Origin: Pocillopora verrucosa
Lineage: Eukaryota > Cnidaria > Anthozoa > Scleractinia > Pocilloporidae
Length of the DNA: 64,000 bases
NCBI RefSeq assembly: GCF_036669915.1
Contig: NC_089322.1
Location: forward strand, 18,345,719-18,409,718
Direction of reading: 5' to 3'
Part shown: one piece after another, positions 45,704 to 57,256 of the stretch
Layout: each line of letters opens with the position of its first letter
Numbering within the stretch: the stretch's first letter is position 1
Position numbers and translations under genes: made by a program
Notes under the pieces: generated by a model
The model's database searches: none
What the model saw: the letters and a program-made list of their open reading frames with translations, nothing else
Told to the model about the DNA's origin: nothing

Positions 45704-47157
45704 TCTTTATCAATTTAGTCAAGCGAGCATACTCCATCAATAGAAACTTAGTCATAAAGATCATCTTGATTTGAGATTTTAGACACAGGAGAGTCACTCC
45801 TGTACCTATCCAATCACAAGCAAACCAGTCCCCAGCTCATTTTTTGTCTTTTATCACTCACCTGGGTGGTAAATAGTCTATGTCGTAACAAGTCTATATC
45901 TACATTTTTTCCTAAACTTCTCTATATTTCCATCCATCGCTTTGACCGTGAAAGGTATGCCTGTTTTAGACTGATTTATAACTAGTCAGAGTGGATTATG
46001 TGCACTATAACTCTTATTGGAAGATCTTTGCCTAAAAGTAATAATGGAGTAAAGAGCAACCAATGATATGTTTAACAAAAAGATTTCATGTTGCAGTGCT
46101 TCTGTTCAGTGATAGATCACAGCTGACTTAAAAATGTAGTAATGAAGAAGAAAACAGATGGCACACGAGGTGCTGCTAAGTCTCTGATGTTCTTACCACA
46201 CTTAAATGTCTTCTGTGATCTATACCTGTACACATTCCGGCAATTTGGAATCTTTTGTTTCATATGAAAACAAAGCAAAATGTGTAACATCACAAACTCT
46301 TGCTGATAAGCTTGCCTATTCTCCCTACCAGTTTGTAAGGTAACATATTGGAATCGGAAGGAGAAGTTACAGGTTCATCACTTCTGAACATTTAATGGTT
46401 ACAGATATGCCATAAAGATGCTTAATCTTTTCAGACCTCCTGGTGCAGACTTCTTGTCCACAATTCAGGGGGATATTCCCTTTTCATCAATACCTTGCTG
46501 CTCATTAGGAATAGTTTACAAACATACAGCCTCACCCAGCCTACATTCTCCCTAATGGAACACATCAAATTTGTTTTTAATTTCACTCAGAGATATTCTT
46601 TATTTTCTTTTATTGATAGGAAATTCAAAGTTCATTTACAAACAAAAATTGGGGCTATAATAATTTCATGTTTCCAACTGTTGTGTATGTTATGAGGGAA
46701 CTTTATGGATGGCAACTGTGACATTTCCTTCTGATCTCACAAGCAGATTACTGAAAGAAGAAATAATAAGAAAATGATAACATTAAGAGGAGTTTTAGTT
46801 CAACCCCCATTGTTCCAAAGGGTCTTACAGTCAAGTTATCAATTTCCCTGACTAGTCTCCATAAACTCTTTTGTTATCAAAACTATTTTGAGAATTATTT
46901 TGTTCAAAGATAACCACAGGCAGACCACACTATGTGTTTGTGGTTAATAATTGTTTTTACTTTTGGCTGGAAGAGGTAATTTCATAAAAAGACAATTCAA
47001 ACAATAGATTACAGGTTTTTGATTGTACATGAAGATTTCATATTTTAACTCTTAGATGAGAATAATCAATGTACAGTGGATGAAATTGTCTCAATTACTT
47101 TTTTAATAAGTTTTGCTGTCAATTAAATTGGTGTCCCCAATTAGCTTTTTAATTTTA

Positions 47158-47164
47158 TCATTAC

Positions 47165-47200
<36 letters not shown>

Positions 47201-47212
47201 TATTATTACTGC
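47158..47212. repeat. ATT trinucleotide microsatellite
   Basis: About 17 ATT units with three ACT interruptions. Confidence 0.9.
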
Positions 47213-47807
47213 AATAAAATAGGATTAATGCCTAGCACAAGCAGTGGAAATGTCACAAAAGATTTGCTCATCATGACCATGACATCATTAACATGTATCC
47301 TTACAATATCAATACAATCATACAGGTGATGAGAATTAAAAAAAAGCACAATATGGGTATTATTAGTTTCAAGATCCAATACCAAATTCTCCATAATCAC
47401 ATCATGAGAATTGTACAGTAGACAGTAAGGAGAATTACTCCAGAGATCTTGGGAGTGAAAGGGTTAACTGTGAGACCCTCATGCATTTTTCAGCCTCACT
47501 AAAATATTATTTGATCACTGATGTTTAACTCTTGCATCCTTGACCTATGTTCAAAAAGTTACTTACCATGCATCTGACTCTAAGCAAATGACAGGCACTC
47601 TGTCTGGGTAAATTTGCTTTGCGTTCTCTGCCAAAGAGGAAATCAGTCCTGCATACATGGGATTTGCTGTACCTTTAGCTATTTGCAGAGTGCATAGAAT
47701 AAGGAAAGAAAATTAGATGCAAAATACACAAATTCAACATATAATATGGCCATAAAAAAGAGTGAACAATTAAGAATATTGTTTGTATATGTATGCTGGT
47801 CAAACAA

Positions 47808-48443
47808 ATTGCACTTTCTGTAAGTTCCCTATTTATCTGGTAAAAATAAACTAGAAAAAATTACAGGCTTCTCATTGGCTGAAAATAAGTGCAATTTCCA
47901 TGAAATGAAAAGTTGCAAAGTTGTAATACAGGTGCAAATTACAAATAGGCTCTAAACTATCTGTGATGCTTTGTGATTCATGTAAATTATTATGAAGTAA
48001 TAACATGATATCTAATTTAATAATTGCACTAGGTAATTACTAGGTGATTTTCAGGGCAGTTCACTGTTAATTAAGAAGCAAGAGTAACTTTTCAAAGCAA
48101 CAGAATTTCACAAGCCCATAGGGCAAGTGTAATTTCGTTGTCTTTAAGACATTAACTCATGCTTATTTACACCCCATTACATGAGAAATTTTGTCATTAC
48201 TTGATATCAATTTACATAAAAACCCATCACAGAGAGTCAAAATAAACATAATTTTGTCAGTGCGCACATGTTATTTGTAATTTACACTTTTGTAACAACT
48301 TTGCACTTCTGTGACATGAAAAATGCACTTGTTTTCAGTAAATAAGACATACATACTCTTTTCATTTATATTACTAGGTGCAAAATAAGCACTTGAAAAT
48401 TTTTAAAAGACTACAAATTGCACTTTCCCTATGGGCTTGTGCA
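47808..48443. mobile_element. Foldback-like element with CAAATTGCACTTT and CCCATAGGG motifs
   Basis: CAAATTGCACTTT occurs at both 47808 and 48414. CACAAGCCCATAGGGCAAGTG near 48111 is inverted at about 48421 as CACTTTCCCTATGGGCTTGTG (20 of 21 match). The interior has several 'GTGCAAATTACA/TTTGCACTT' words in both orientations. Non-coding. Confidence 0.5.
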
Positions 48444-48679
48444 ATTTTGTTGCACTTGAAATAATGTTATAACCTACACAACTGTCTGTAGAGTAAAGAA
48501 AATGAAAGGTACAATGTAACTGCTGTGAAATCAAGCACAGTAAGAGATCTAGAGGATTAATTCTTGCTTGGTTGGGTCATATGTGTTGCAATCTTGAGGA
48601 AACTTTGTACCCCTCTCCACCCAGGAGTATAAACTACTGTAGGTAACAGCAGACTATCAGAGACACCCGATAAAATAAT

Positions 48680-48716
48680 GGGGGGGGAGGGGGGGGGAAG
48701 AGGGGAAATGGGTGAG
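48680..48716 (+). other. G-rich tract with G-quadruplex potential
   Basis: Runs of 8, 9, 4 and 3 G are separated by one to five bases (ending GAGGGGAAATGGG). A similar G-rich tract lies at 61033-61084. Confidence 0.6.
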
Positions 48717-49310
48717 GGAAGTGTTGCTAACAACAGTCTTCCAATACTTTAAAAAAACCTAGCACAATCTTTTCTTCATTGTGTGCACTTAACTTATACT
48801 TCATAAACTACAGTCAAATCTCAATAACTCAAAACTTCAAAATAAATTGAAAAGAGTTAGAGTTATCAGGAAATCAAGAGATTGGGAGTAGAAAACAAAG
48901 CACTGAAAATAAGGGAAACTGTGTTTCTATTCATACAGTCTACATTTTGGCCAAATGAAATTATAAAGGAGTTGAGTGAAAATGGAACATTAAATTTCTG
49001 CATAAATCACAACATTTTGGACTGCAGTACACTGTCTGTTTTGATTTTTCATGTTTTGAAAAACATATAGAGAGTGACCTGGTGGGAAACAAAAATTGCT
49101 TTCAGTCTGTAGAAGGTTTGAGTTATCAAGGGCTTGCATTAGCAAGGGTAAAATTTCAGTTAATGTATGACAGAAATACAGGGGAAATTGATTTTGGTTC
49201 GAGTTAACAAGGGTTCAAGTTATCATGATTCAACTGTGTAATGAAATGGAACCCCCTCAACTGTGAGGAAAAGGGTGCAACAAAAGTCAGTTGAGAAAGT
49301 TCTTGTCAGC

Positions 49311-49521
49311 TTAACCCTTCAACTCCAACAAGTGACCAAGACATAATTTCTCCTTACAATATCAATAAAATATCAACCAGATAAGTGATGAGAATAAAGA
49401 AAAATATCAATTTGGGGATAATTAGTTGATCCAATACTAAATTCCCTGAACTAACTTTATAAGAATTGTATGGTTGGTAGTAAGTAGAATTAAAAAATTG
49501 ATCTGGAAGTTAAAGGGTTAA
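49311..49521. mobile_element. MITE-like element, TTAACCC family, upstream of BTB copy 2
   Basis: It is orthologous in position to the element at 43273-43487 and carried along by the duplication. Ends are TTAACCCTTCAACTCC and GGAAGTTAAAGGGTTAA. Confidence 0.8.
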
Positions 49522-50410
49522 AACACTAACAAAATCCAAACAAGAATAAACAAACATGTTGATTTACAAAAGAGAATAGGAACATTATACAAACTGATGA
49601 ACTGACACTGAACCTCACTAGTTTGGTGATGTTTCCTTATAAACAATTTTTAGTTATTGATTTGATTTAATGATGAGTATTCTTGTACTGCACAGGGTAT
49701 TCTTTTACTTACTTGATAGGAAAAAATATAATTTCCCAACCTCCCCAAAACAGCCAACTCGGACTGTAAACGAGTAGAAAATTTATGTTTATTACACTCC
49801 GTGCATTATACATGTTCAGAAAAAATTATGACAAAAAGCTTAGTAAAATAAATGTCATGTGATTTACCAGTGACTTATTAATAATTACCTTCAAATAATA
49901 CAAAAACACATTATCTTGGTGTTGAATGCTGACGCTAAGAATGGCAAGAAGAGAACTGGGTGTAGTATAGTTTATAAGAGAATTGTAAAGTTGACATAAA
50001 CTTCACGAACCTGACAAAGCTAGTCCTTGCTGATCGCTACATAATACTCCAATGACGCCATGTTCAGACATTCTAGAAGAATGGCAAACGGGATAAATAC
50101 GCATACTGGTGATAGAAAAAGATACTATGAGGTAAAAGAAAGAAAACAGCAGGCTTACATGTCATCTAAATGCGAATCCAATGATTTCTCCATCGTCTGA
50201 GTTGTGAACGATTTCGTCACAGACGCAGAAAAATTGCGTAGTGAACTCTTGTTGAACATGAACCGTATTCCCTATTGGATCTAATCCGCTGACAGTTTTT
50301 CCACTCGTTCCAGGCTCCTTCATGTTATTCACTTCCGCTTATGCGATCCTCTGGAAAATTAAAGTCGCTTCAAACTACACACACTTTTCGTCCTCCACAT
50401 CCATTAGAAA

Positions 50411-51745
50411 ATGGCTACAGCAAGCACTAGTGGCGATGTTTGTGAATGGCAGCTGACAAAGAACACAGTCAGCAAGCGAATCAAGTACATGTACAGAAAC
50501 GCACTGATGGCCGATGTCCATTTCACCGTGGCAGATGGGCAAGGAAGTTCTTCTCGTAAAGTTAACATCCCTTGTCACAAATTTATCTTGGCTGTCAGTA
50601 GCCCTGTTTTCTATAAGATGTTCTACGGTGACCTTAAAGAACCTTCTGATTATATTGATCTCCCAGACTGCGGCTCAGAGGGATTTCTGGAGTTTTTACG
50701 TTTCGTCTACTGCAACAAAGTGCATTTAACTGGAGATTGTGTTATCCAAGTGTTTTACTTGGCCAAAAAGTACATGATTCCGTCGCTCGAAAGACGGTGT
50801 AGAAAGTTCTTAGGGGAAAATATCAATGCTGAAAATGTCTTGGATGTATTGCCGGTCGTAGAAAAAATGGAGGAGGCCCATTTGATCAGTGTTTGCTGGA
50901 AAGTTATTGATACACGTACAGCGAAAGTCCTTGAGTCTGCCCCAGATGCAATCCAAGACGACAACAATCTTCTACTTCCCATATTTAAAAGAGATACTCT
51001 TAATGTAAATGAGGTGAAAGTTTTTCAAGCTGTGAATCGCTGGGCAGAGACTATCTGTGGAAAACAAGGAAAAACACCCAGTGGAAAGGAAAAAAGGTCA
51101 ATTATTGGAGATGAGCTTGTGAAACTGATACGTTTCCCGATAATGTCTCAAAGCGAATTTGCTGAGCATGTCGCTGAAACCAAAATACTCACAGAAACTG
51201 AGGTAAATGAAATCTCCTCGTACTTTACCTTAAATCGGAATCCTGGGAATTTTTCTTGCATCCCAAGGTGTTTAAACAGAAGAAATCTTCGGAGTTGCAT
51301 TAGAGTCGGCGTCGCGGATTTAGGTTGGGTACCTCGTTTGCGTCGTGCCCCTGACGAGTTTACTGAGTCCACCTCTTTTTCTGTCAACGTTCCAATTTTA
51401 CTGGGTGGAGTTGTCATCTCCGGGAATCCAGGAAAGAAATATACAGTAAAAATTAAACTCAACGGTGAAGTTGTCTCGGAGACTTGTCTCCAAAGGGACT
51501 GTAATAGACGGCTGTATTGGAACCAGATCGGATTTCACATCACTTTTGAGCAATACCATTTGTTGAATTCCGATATACCCTGCATCCTTGAAGCTTCAAT
51601 CAAAGGAAAACCACGAATTTATAGTGTACGGAGTGGGAGGGAGCTGGTTTTTGAGGAAGTTACTTTTCGATTCGCTGGCCCAGCTTTCCGTAATGAGGAT
51701 ATATGTATTGTAGAAATTCTTTTTAGACCCTTTAAGAACAATTAG
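50411..51745 (+). CDS. BTB-BACK-PHR domain protein, copy 2 (BTBD1/2/3/6-like)
   Basis: An intronless 444-residue tandem paralogue of 44384-45703, in the same orientation and with a duplicated flank on each side. ATG 50411. BTB (MADVHFTVADGQGSSSRKVN, then the identical IPCHKFILAVSSPVFYKMFY), BACK (VFQAVNRWAETICGKQGKTP) and PHR (DEFTESTSFSVNVPILLGGV, YTVKIKLNGE, ILFRPFKNN end) are complete and open, so both copies look functional. Divergence is concentrated in the BACK-PHR linker and the PHR (for example CLQRDCNRRLYWNQIGFHIT against CFLGQWRSNGKDGFHII). That part selects substrates in this class, so the paralogues may recognise different targets. The BTB core is nearly unchanged, consistent with a shared CUL3 partner. 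Confidence 0.9.
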   Translation: MATASTSGDVCEWQLTKNTVSKRIKYMYRNALMADVHFTVADGQGSSSRKVNIPCHKFILAVSSPVFYKMFYGDLKEPSDYIDLPDCGSEGFLEFLRFVYCNKVHLTGDCVIQVFYLAKKYMIPSLERRCRKFLGENINAENVLDVLPVVEKMEEAHLISVCWKVIDTRTAKVLESAPDAIQDDNNLLLPIFKRDTLNVNEVKVFQAVNRWAETICGKQGKTPSGKEKRSIIGDELVKLIRFPIMSQSEFAEHVAETKILTETEVNEISSYFTLNRNPGNFSCIPRCLNRRNLRSCIRVGVADLGWVPRLRRAPDEFTESTSFSVNVPILLGGVVISGNPGKKYTVKIKLNGEVVSETCLQRDCNRRLYWNQIGFHITFEQYHLLNSDIPCILEASIKGKPRIYSVRSGRELVFEEVTFRFAGPAFRNEDICIVEILFRPFKNN

Positions 51746-51840
51746 CTTGTAAAATTTTAGTCAAGTGAACATATTTTATCAAAATAAATTTAGCCACATA
51801 GTTCATTATTGAGCTTCTAAACAAGAGAGAGTCACTCCTG

Positions 51841-51886
51841 TACCTGCCCAAGTATGAGCACATCAGTGCTCATACTTGGGCAGGTA
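51841..51886. repeat. Perfect 21-bp hairpin with ATCA loop, 3' of BTB copy 2
   Basis: The arm TACCTGCCCAAGTATGAGCA(C) is followed by ATCA and its exact reverse complement. The corresponding flank of copy 1 (CCTGTACCTATCCAATCACA near 45800) has the left arm in diverged form only and no right arm. Confidence 0.9.
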
Positions 51887-52479
51887 TAAAGGAATTACTT
51901 CTCCTCCTCAGTGCTCATAATGGCCCTGCTTCATTATTTTCCTTGACCGCACACCTAGTCTGTAATGTCCTTACCTGTTTGCTGAATGTATGGATATTGT
52001 AGGGAGAGGTTACATGTTTATAAATTTTGGGAGTTAAAAGGTTAACAAATCCACATGTGCCTGGTTTTTTTTTCTAAAGTTCTCTATAGTTCCATCCATC
52101 TCTATGACCGTGGAGGGTTTGCCTGTTGGAAATTGATCTTACAACTGGTCAGAGTGCAATTTGTGCGCTGTTACTCTGATTGCTAGATTTTATCTTTCCC
52201 TGTAATAATGGAGTACAGATCAACCACGTTGCAGTGCTTCTTTTCAGTGATAGATCACAGATGAGCTTAAAATGTGGTACTGAAGAGCAAAAAAGGTGGC
52301 ACACGAGGCACTGCCGTGTGTGCCACTAATGTTCTTTCTTTTGACGTCTTCTGTGATCTATTACTTAACACATTCCGCGGACTTGAAATCTTTTTTGTTT
52401 TAGAAGTGTTGTTAATCGTGACATCATCGATGGGTCTGTTCTTCAATAGATCACGTGTAGGAACCAAACAAATACAATT

Positions 52480-52602
52480 GCCTCTTACTTGGTGTAGAAG
52501 ACAAAGTATACGTCACAATAGAATTTCATCACAACCGGGAATAAGAAAACAATGAAAACAATAGTGTGACGTATTCTGTGTCTTCTACACCAAGTAAGAG
52601 CC
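52480..52602. mobile_element. MITE with TIR G(G)CTCTTACTTGGTGTAG, second copy
   Basis: The left end is CCTCTTACTTGGTGTAGAAG and the right end is CTTCTACACCAAGTAAGAGG-like (AAGTAAGAGCC). An inner pair GTATACGTCACAATAG / ATAGTGTGACGTATTC extends the inverted repeat to about 40 bp. Same family as 6058-6204. It sits at the right edge of the BTB duplication. Confidence 0.78.
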
Positions 52603-52648
52603 ATATAATTTAGCTTATCATATAAACTGCTTTGCTAAAACAGAGAAG

Positions 52649-55600
52649 TTATTTAAGAACAAGTCTCTGTAAGAATCAAACATCTTGGAAAATGAAAATT
52701 TTCAACTCCCCTTCAAATTTTGCATGCAGTTAGGCACTCAGGGGGATGCACAAAAATGCCCTTTTTTAAAGGTCGCAGCACTCTTGTTGCCATGGTAACA
52801 ACGGCTACTTGTTTGAGGTCTGGGGCCTCCTTTTCATACAAAAACGTCGCAAAAAAAGAATGAAATGTTTATTTCTCTATCTCAAGCTGAATACAACATT
52901 GCAAATTGGCACTTCTACCATATATAGTGACATCATTCGTCTTCACTTTGATTTATTCAATTTTCCCTGGGAGTGAATGTGAACACACCAATAGATTATT
53001 CATCTCGGTACAGTTTCGGTCATTTTTGTTGTCGGGTAAAACAGGGAAAACGTTTATCTGAATTTCTCCAAAAGTACACCGATTCTGGAACTGAAACTAC
53101 CCACCTAGCTGGTTATAATATTCTAGTTTTTAAATATGTAAAAATCTCTGCGGGCCTGCCTACTTTTTGTAGGAGCAATTCGCGAAAAAAGCTCAAAATC
53201 AGATATTGTATAATTTGGCGATGTTTGCATCTAATGTTCTCAACAACAAATGTTTCAGAAAAATGAAACATGCACGGCTTTGGAAGAATGTTATCTTATG
53301 AGTAATATCCCGAAGAGAAATCTCGCCTCTGGTTGTCATCTTTTAAAAAAAATTGATCAAACTTCATGGAGGACTACCCGACGTAACTACAAACATATAC
53401 CTCAAATCGTGTGCATATCATCCAGATTCCGAGTGCTGCACCTTCTTTCATGGGAATTTGAGCGATCCGAAGTCCTCTGAAGATACACTGTTATACTTGT
53501 ATGTAATTTGAAACATGTTGAAGTCGGCTGATCTACACGAAACTATCCTCACACCAGTCATTTGTCATAAACATGTACGTTGTAACGATGGCGTGACGCT
53601 GTATTTCTCCATGAAGTTTCCATCGATCGCTCCAAAGAAGACGAGATATGAACATTTTTGGATATATCAGCAGATTTCTGCGCATTTTAAGTAAAAAACA
53701 GCCAAAGAAAAGAAGAAAACCTCAATTGAACACTCGTAAACACTGAGAATCTGAGAGCAGAAATCGCAGCTTGTCAGCGGCAGTACTACATGTAAAACCC
53801 AGTCGCAAAAATGGCAATTTGTACGACGCGAAAATCATCACAAAGTGGAGATTTTGAACTACTCAGTATCCCTGCAGTACAGAAAACGAAACAGAGATTT
53901 ATCACAATCAATTTCCAAAATTTAGCATTTTTCAGGGAGTCTTTTACGTGCTCGAACGTTATATTGGCTTTGAGCCTTGAGATTTATTTCTCTTGACAAT
54001 AAAATGCTCTAGAAAGTGCATACAAAATTACAAAGGAACTATTTTTGGTGTCACTTGGACCGAGAAATACAGATTTGAAATAATTAATGCTGTCACTGAT
54101 GAACCAAAGGGCACAATCTTCTCAAGTTATTGGCTTGATTATCTCCACAGACTAACAATATTGGACCGAACGATCTCCTTTTTCTTCCTGGTGAGCCGGC
54201 CAGCTCAGGGGAAAACTGAAGAGACCTTTGACTTCCTCTCGTGTAAATCACTGGGAGATTGCTTTATATTCATCTTTTTTTAAGCTTGTAAAAGATATCT
54301 GGGAGAAAAGTATGAAAAATAATGGTGATGAAATCACTCTCCTTTTTCTGAAGGACATGAAGCAATCCGGATTACATATTAACCGTGGGGAGTTTCGTTC
54401 AAGTGACAAGTTGCGATTTGCATGTGGATAATAAGTTGTTTGAAAGGTGGAATTATGACATTATGATTTCATTAAATCTTTTATTTCGAACTTTGTTATG
54501 ATTTTTTCGTTATGAAGACATGGAAGGAAACATTGATTGACTCGATAGCACTGCGGCGGTGATAAGTCCCTCCTCGTCATATCTTATGCAAATTTTCTAA
54601 CAGTTTTCTGACTGTTTTCAGATGATTTGGAATATCTTAATTCCTGTCACAAGGAAATGATGACTGCCCGAATCTGTTCTTTGTAAGGAGATGCCTATGT
54701 CGTTCAAATTTCTATTCTTCCAACTGGGTTTTACATGTAGTACTGCCGCTGACAAGTTACGATTTATACTCTCAGATTCTCAGTGTTTACGAGCGTTCAC
54801 AATTAAGGTTTTCCTCTTTTTTTTCCTTTTTTTTTTTTTGGTTGTTTTTACTTCAGAAAGCGGAAATCTGCTGACGTATAAGAAAAATAACCATTTCCTG
54901 TCTTCTTTGGAGCGACCGATGGAAACTTCATGGAGAAATACAGCGTCACGCCATCGTTACAACGTACATGTTTATGACAAATGACCGGTGTGAGGATACT
55001 TTCGTGTAGATCAGCCGACTTTAACATGTTTCAAATGACATACAAGTATATCTGTGTATCTTCAGAGGACTTCGGGTTGCTCACATTCCCATGAAAGAAG
55101 GTGCAGCACTCGGAATCTGGACAATATGCACACGATTTGAGGTATATGTTTGTAGTTACGTCGAGTAGTCCTCCATGAAGTTTGATCAATTTTTTTTAAA
55201 AGATGACAACCAGAGGCGAGATTTCTCTTCGGGATATTACTCATAAGATAACATTCTTCCAAAGCCTCGCTCGTTTCATTTGTCTTAAGCATTTGTTGTT
55301 GAGAACATTAGATGTAAACATCGCCAAATTATGCAATATCTGATTTTGAGCTTTTTTCGCGAATTGCCCCCATAAAACGTAGAGGCAGGCCAGCAGAGAT
55401 TTTTACATATTTAAAAACTAGAATATTATAACCAGCTAGGTGGATAGTTTCAGTTCCAGTATTGGTTTACATTTGGAGAAATTCAGATTAACGTTTTCCC
55501 TGTTTTACCCGACAACAAAAATGACCGAAACTGTACCGAGATGAATAATCTATTGGTGTGTTCACATTCACTCCCAGGGAAAATTGAATAAATCAAAGTG

Positions 55601-55895
55601 AAGACGAATGATGTCACTATATATGGTAGAAGTGCCAATTTGTAATGTTGTATTTAGCTTGAGATAGAGAAATAAACATTTCATTTTTTTTTTGCGACGT
55701 TTTTGTATGAAAATGAGGCCCCAGGCCTCGAACAAGTAGCCGTTGTTACCATGGCAACAAGAGTGCTGCGAACTTTAAAAAGGGCATTTTTGTGCATCCC
55801 CCCTGAGTGCCTACCTACATGCAAAATTTGGAGGGGGGGTTGAAAATTTTCATTTCCCAAGATGTTTGATTCTTAGAGAGACTCGTTCTTAATAA
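52649..55895. mobile_element. Large inverted repeat, arms about 1.2 kb around a 0.8-kb centre
   Basis: Left arm about 52649-53870 and right arm about 54640-55895. Matching anchors from the outside in are: AAGAATCAAACATCTTGG / CCAAGATGTTTGATTCTTA, GTTGCCATGGTAACAACGGC / GCCGTTGTTACCATGGCAAC, the ALEECYLMSNIPKRNLASGC frame on both strands, and CTGCCGCTGACAAG near the inner edges. Identity falls toward the centre. No transposase was recognised in arms or centre. It fits a non-autonomous foldback element or an inverted segmental duplication. Confidence 0.82.
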
Positions 55896-55974
55896 TGACA
55901 CTATTTTTATATACTCTGTGAAACACTGTTCTTGAACTATACTAAGGAACTGATTTTATAGCTGAGAAGTAGCT

Positions 55975-56630
55975 TTGAAATATATACATAAAAATAAAGG
56001 GCATGATATAATATTTCAACAGGAGTAGAGATCAATAACCTACACCAATGTTCCCTGCAGAAGATGGTTTCTAAAATTAAATTTTGTTATGTATTTGCTC
56101 GATGCCGATTATCAGTCTCTTTGCAGATATATCATCATCTCAGAGAGAAACAAATCTTAGCATCCAACTAAATGGTCATTTCTTTCGACATTTATTATTT
56201 TTTATAGACATTTGTGCTTAAAGATGTCATTGCGACTAAATATGTCCAATATTGTGTCAGGAATCCACCTACTTTGCCCGCACCTCGGCAATAACCATTT
56301 CATTGTAGTCTAACCAACTTAAATAACCAACTGTTAATTAAATATGACGAAATTTAAAAAAATTCTTTCGGTAATATTTCAACAAGAGTAAAGATATCAA
56401 TTAACTTGTACTAATGTATCTTACAAAGAATGGATTAAAAAAACAAATTTCGTTAGATATTTGCTTGATAAGTTATCAGAGTCTCTTGGAAAATATACTA
56501 TTATTTCAGAATAAAAATATTTTTAGTACAGAACTGATTATTGTTCATAACATGTCGTGTCGGAAATGCACTTTAGTTGCTGGGCAAGAACTATTCAATT
56601 TCTTGTCTAACCAACTTTAATAATAAATGA
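55975..56630. repeat. Diverged direct duplication, period about 360 bp
   Basis: ATAATATTTCAACAGGAGTA...AGATGGTTTCTAAAATTAAA...TTTGCTCGATGCCGATTATC near 56010 recurs as GTAATATTTCAACAAGAGTA...GAATGGATTAAAAAAACAAA...TTTGCTTGATAAGTTATC near 56372. Non-coding. Confidence 0.6.
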
Positions 56631-57256
56631 TAAATATGTTAAAAATCATTTTTAATGATGGTATAACTACTTTTTAAGCGATCCCTTATCTTTACAGCCT
56701 AATATGCCTCTACCCTTGTACACTCAATAAATTTGCCGCCGAAAAACTGGTGTCTAAACGACCTGACCTACAATTCTTTCACTGTTAAACCTGAGGGCTC
56801 AAGGCTAAAAGCCATGTAACCGAAAAATGCCACATGCACAGCAACACCAGAAAAATGGAAGCTTAGACAACTAACGTTAAAAGCGACCAGGTGAAAACTC
56901 TAAAGTGGATTTCAAATATAATTTTGTTATAGTTAACGATAATATAAAATATGTTTTGAATATTTTAAGTTTGTCTGACAAGGAATCTTTCCTCGCGAAA
57001 GACCGGGGATACGTGCATTCTTATGAATTAAATTTCAGAAATACAAAACATTTCGTATGTTCCGCATATGCAAATTAAGGTTGCATACTGATTCTTAATA
57101 AATAAAACATTCCCTATGTGGAATCACCTGCTTAGTAGGCGGAAATTAAACACGAAGCCGGTTTTTTCAAGGTTCGACGAACGAAATATTCTCCATAGTC
57201 TGTTTACCAGCTTCGTTGGGATCCACTGTCGCATATTTAAATTTTAATGGCGTTAA

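Larger units (their letters stand above)
45704..50410. other. Region between the BTB genes: duplicated flank plus a unique insert
   Basis: 45704-46260 matches the downstream flank of copy 2. 46280-46500 matches 43000-43220 and marks the start of the second unit. About 46501-49258 has no counterpart in unit 1. 49258-50410 again matches the upstream flank of copy 1. No gene is seen in the insert, which holds an ATT microsatellite, a degenerate MITE copy (about 47277-47466) and a foldback element (47808-48443). Confidence 0.6.

Noticed and set aside
53993-54431. Open frames in the centre of the large inverted repeat
   Set aside because: No ATG at the start of the longer one, no family recognised, and frames switch within the stretch.
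53250-55292. 76-codon frame present in both arms of the large inverted repeat
   Set aside because: The whole arms are conserved at DNA level, so the frame need not be selected; no domain, start context or splice sites stand out.
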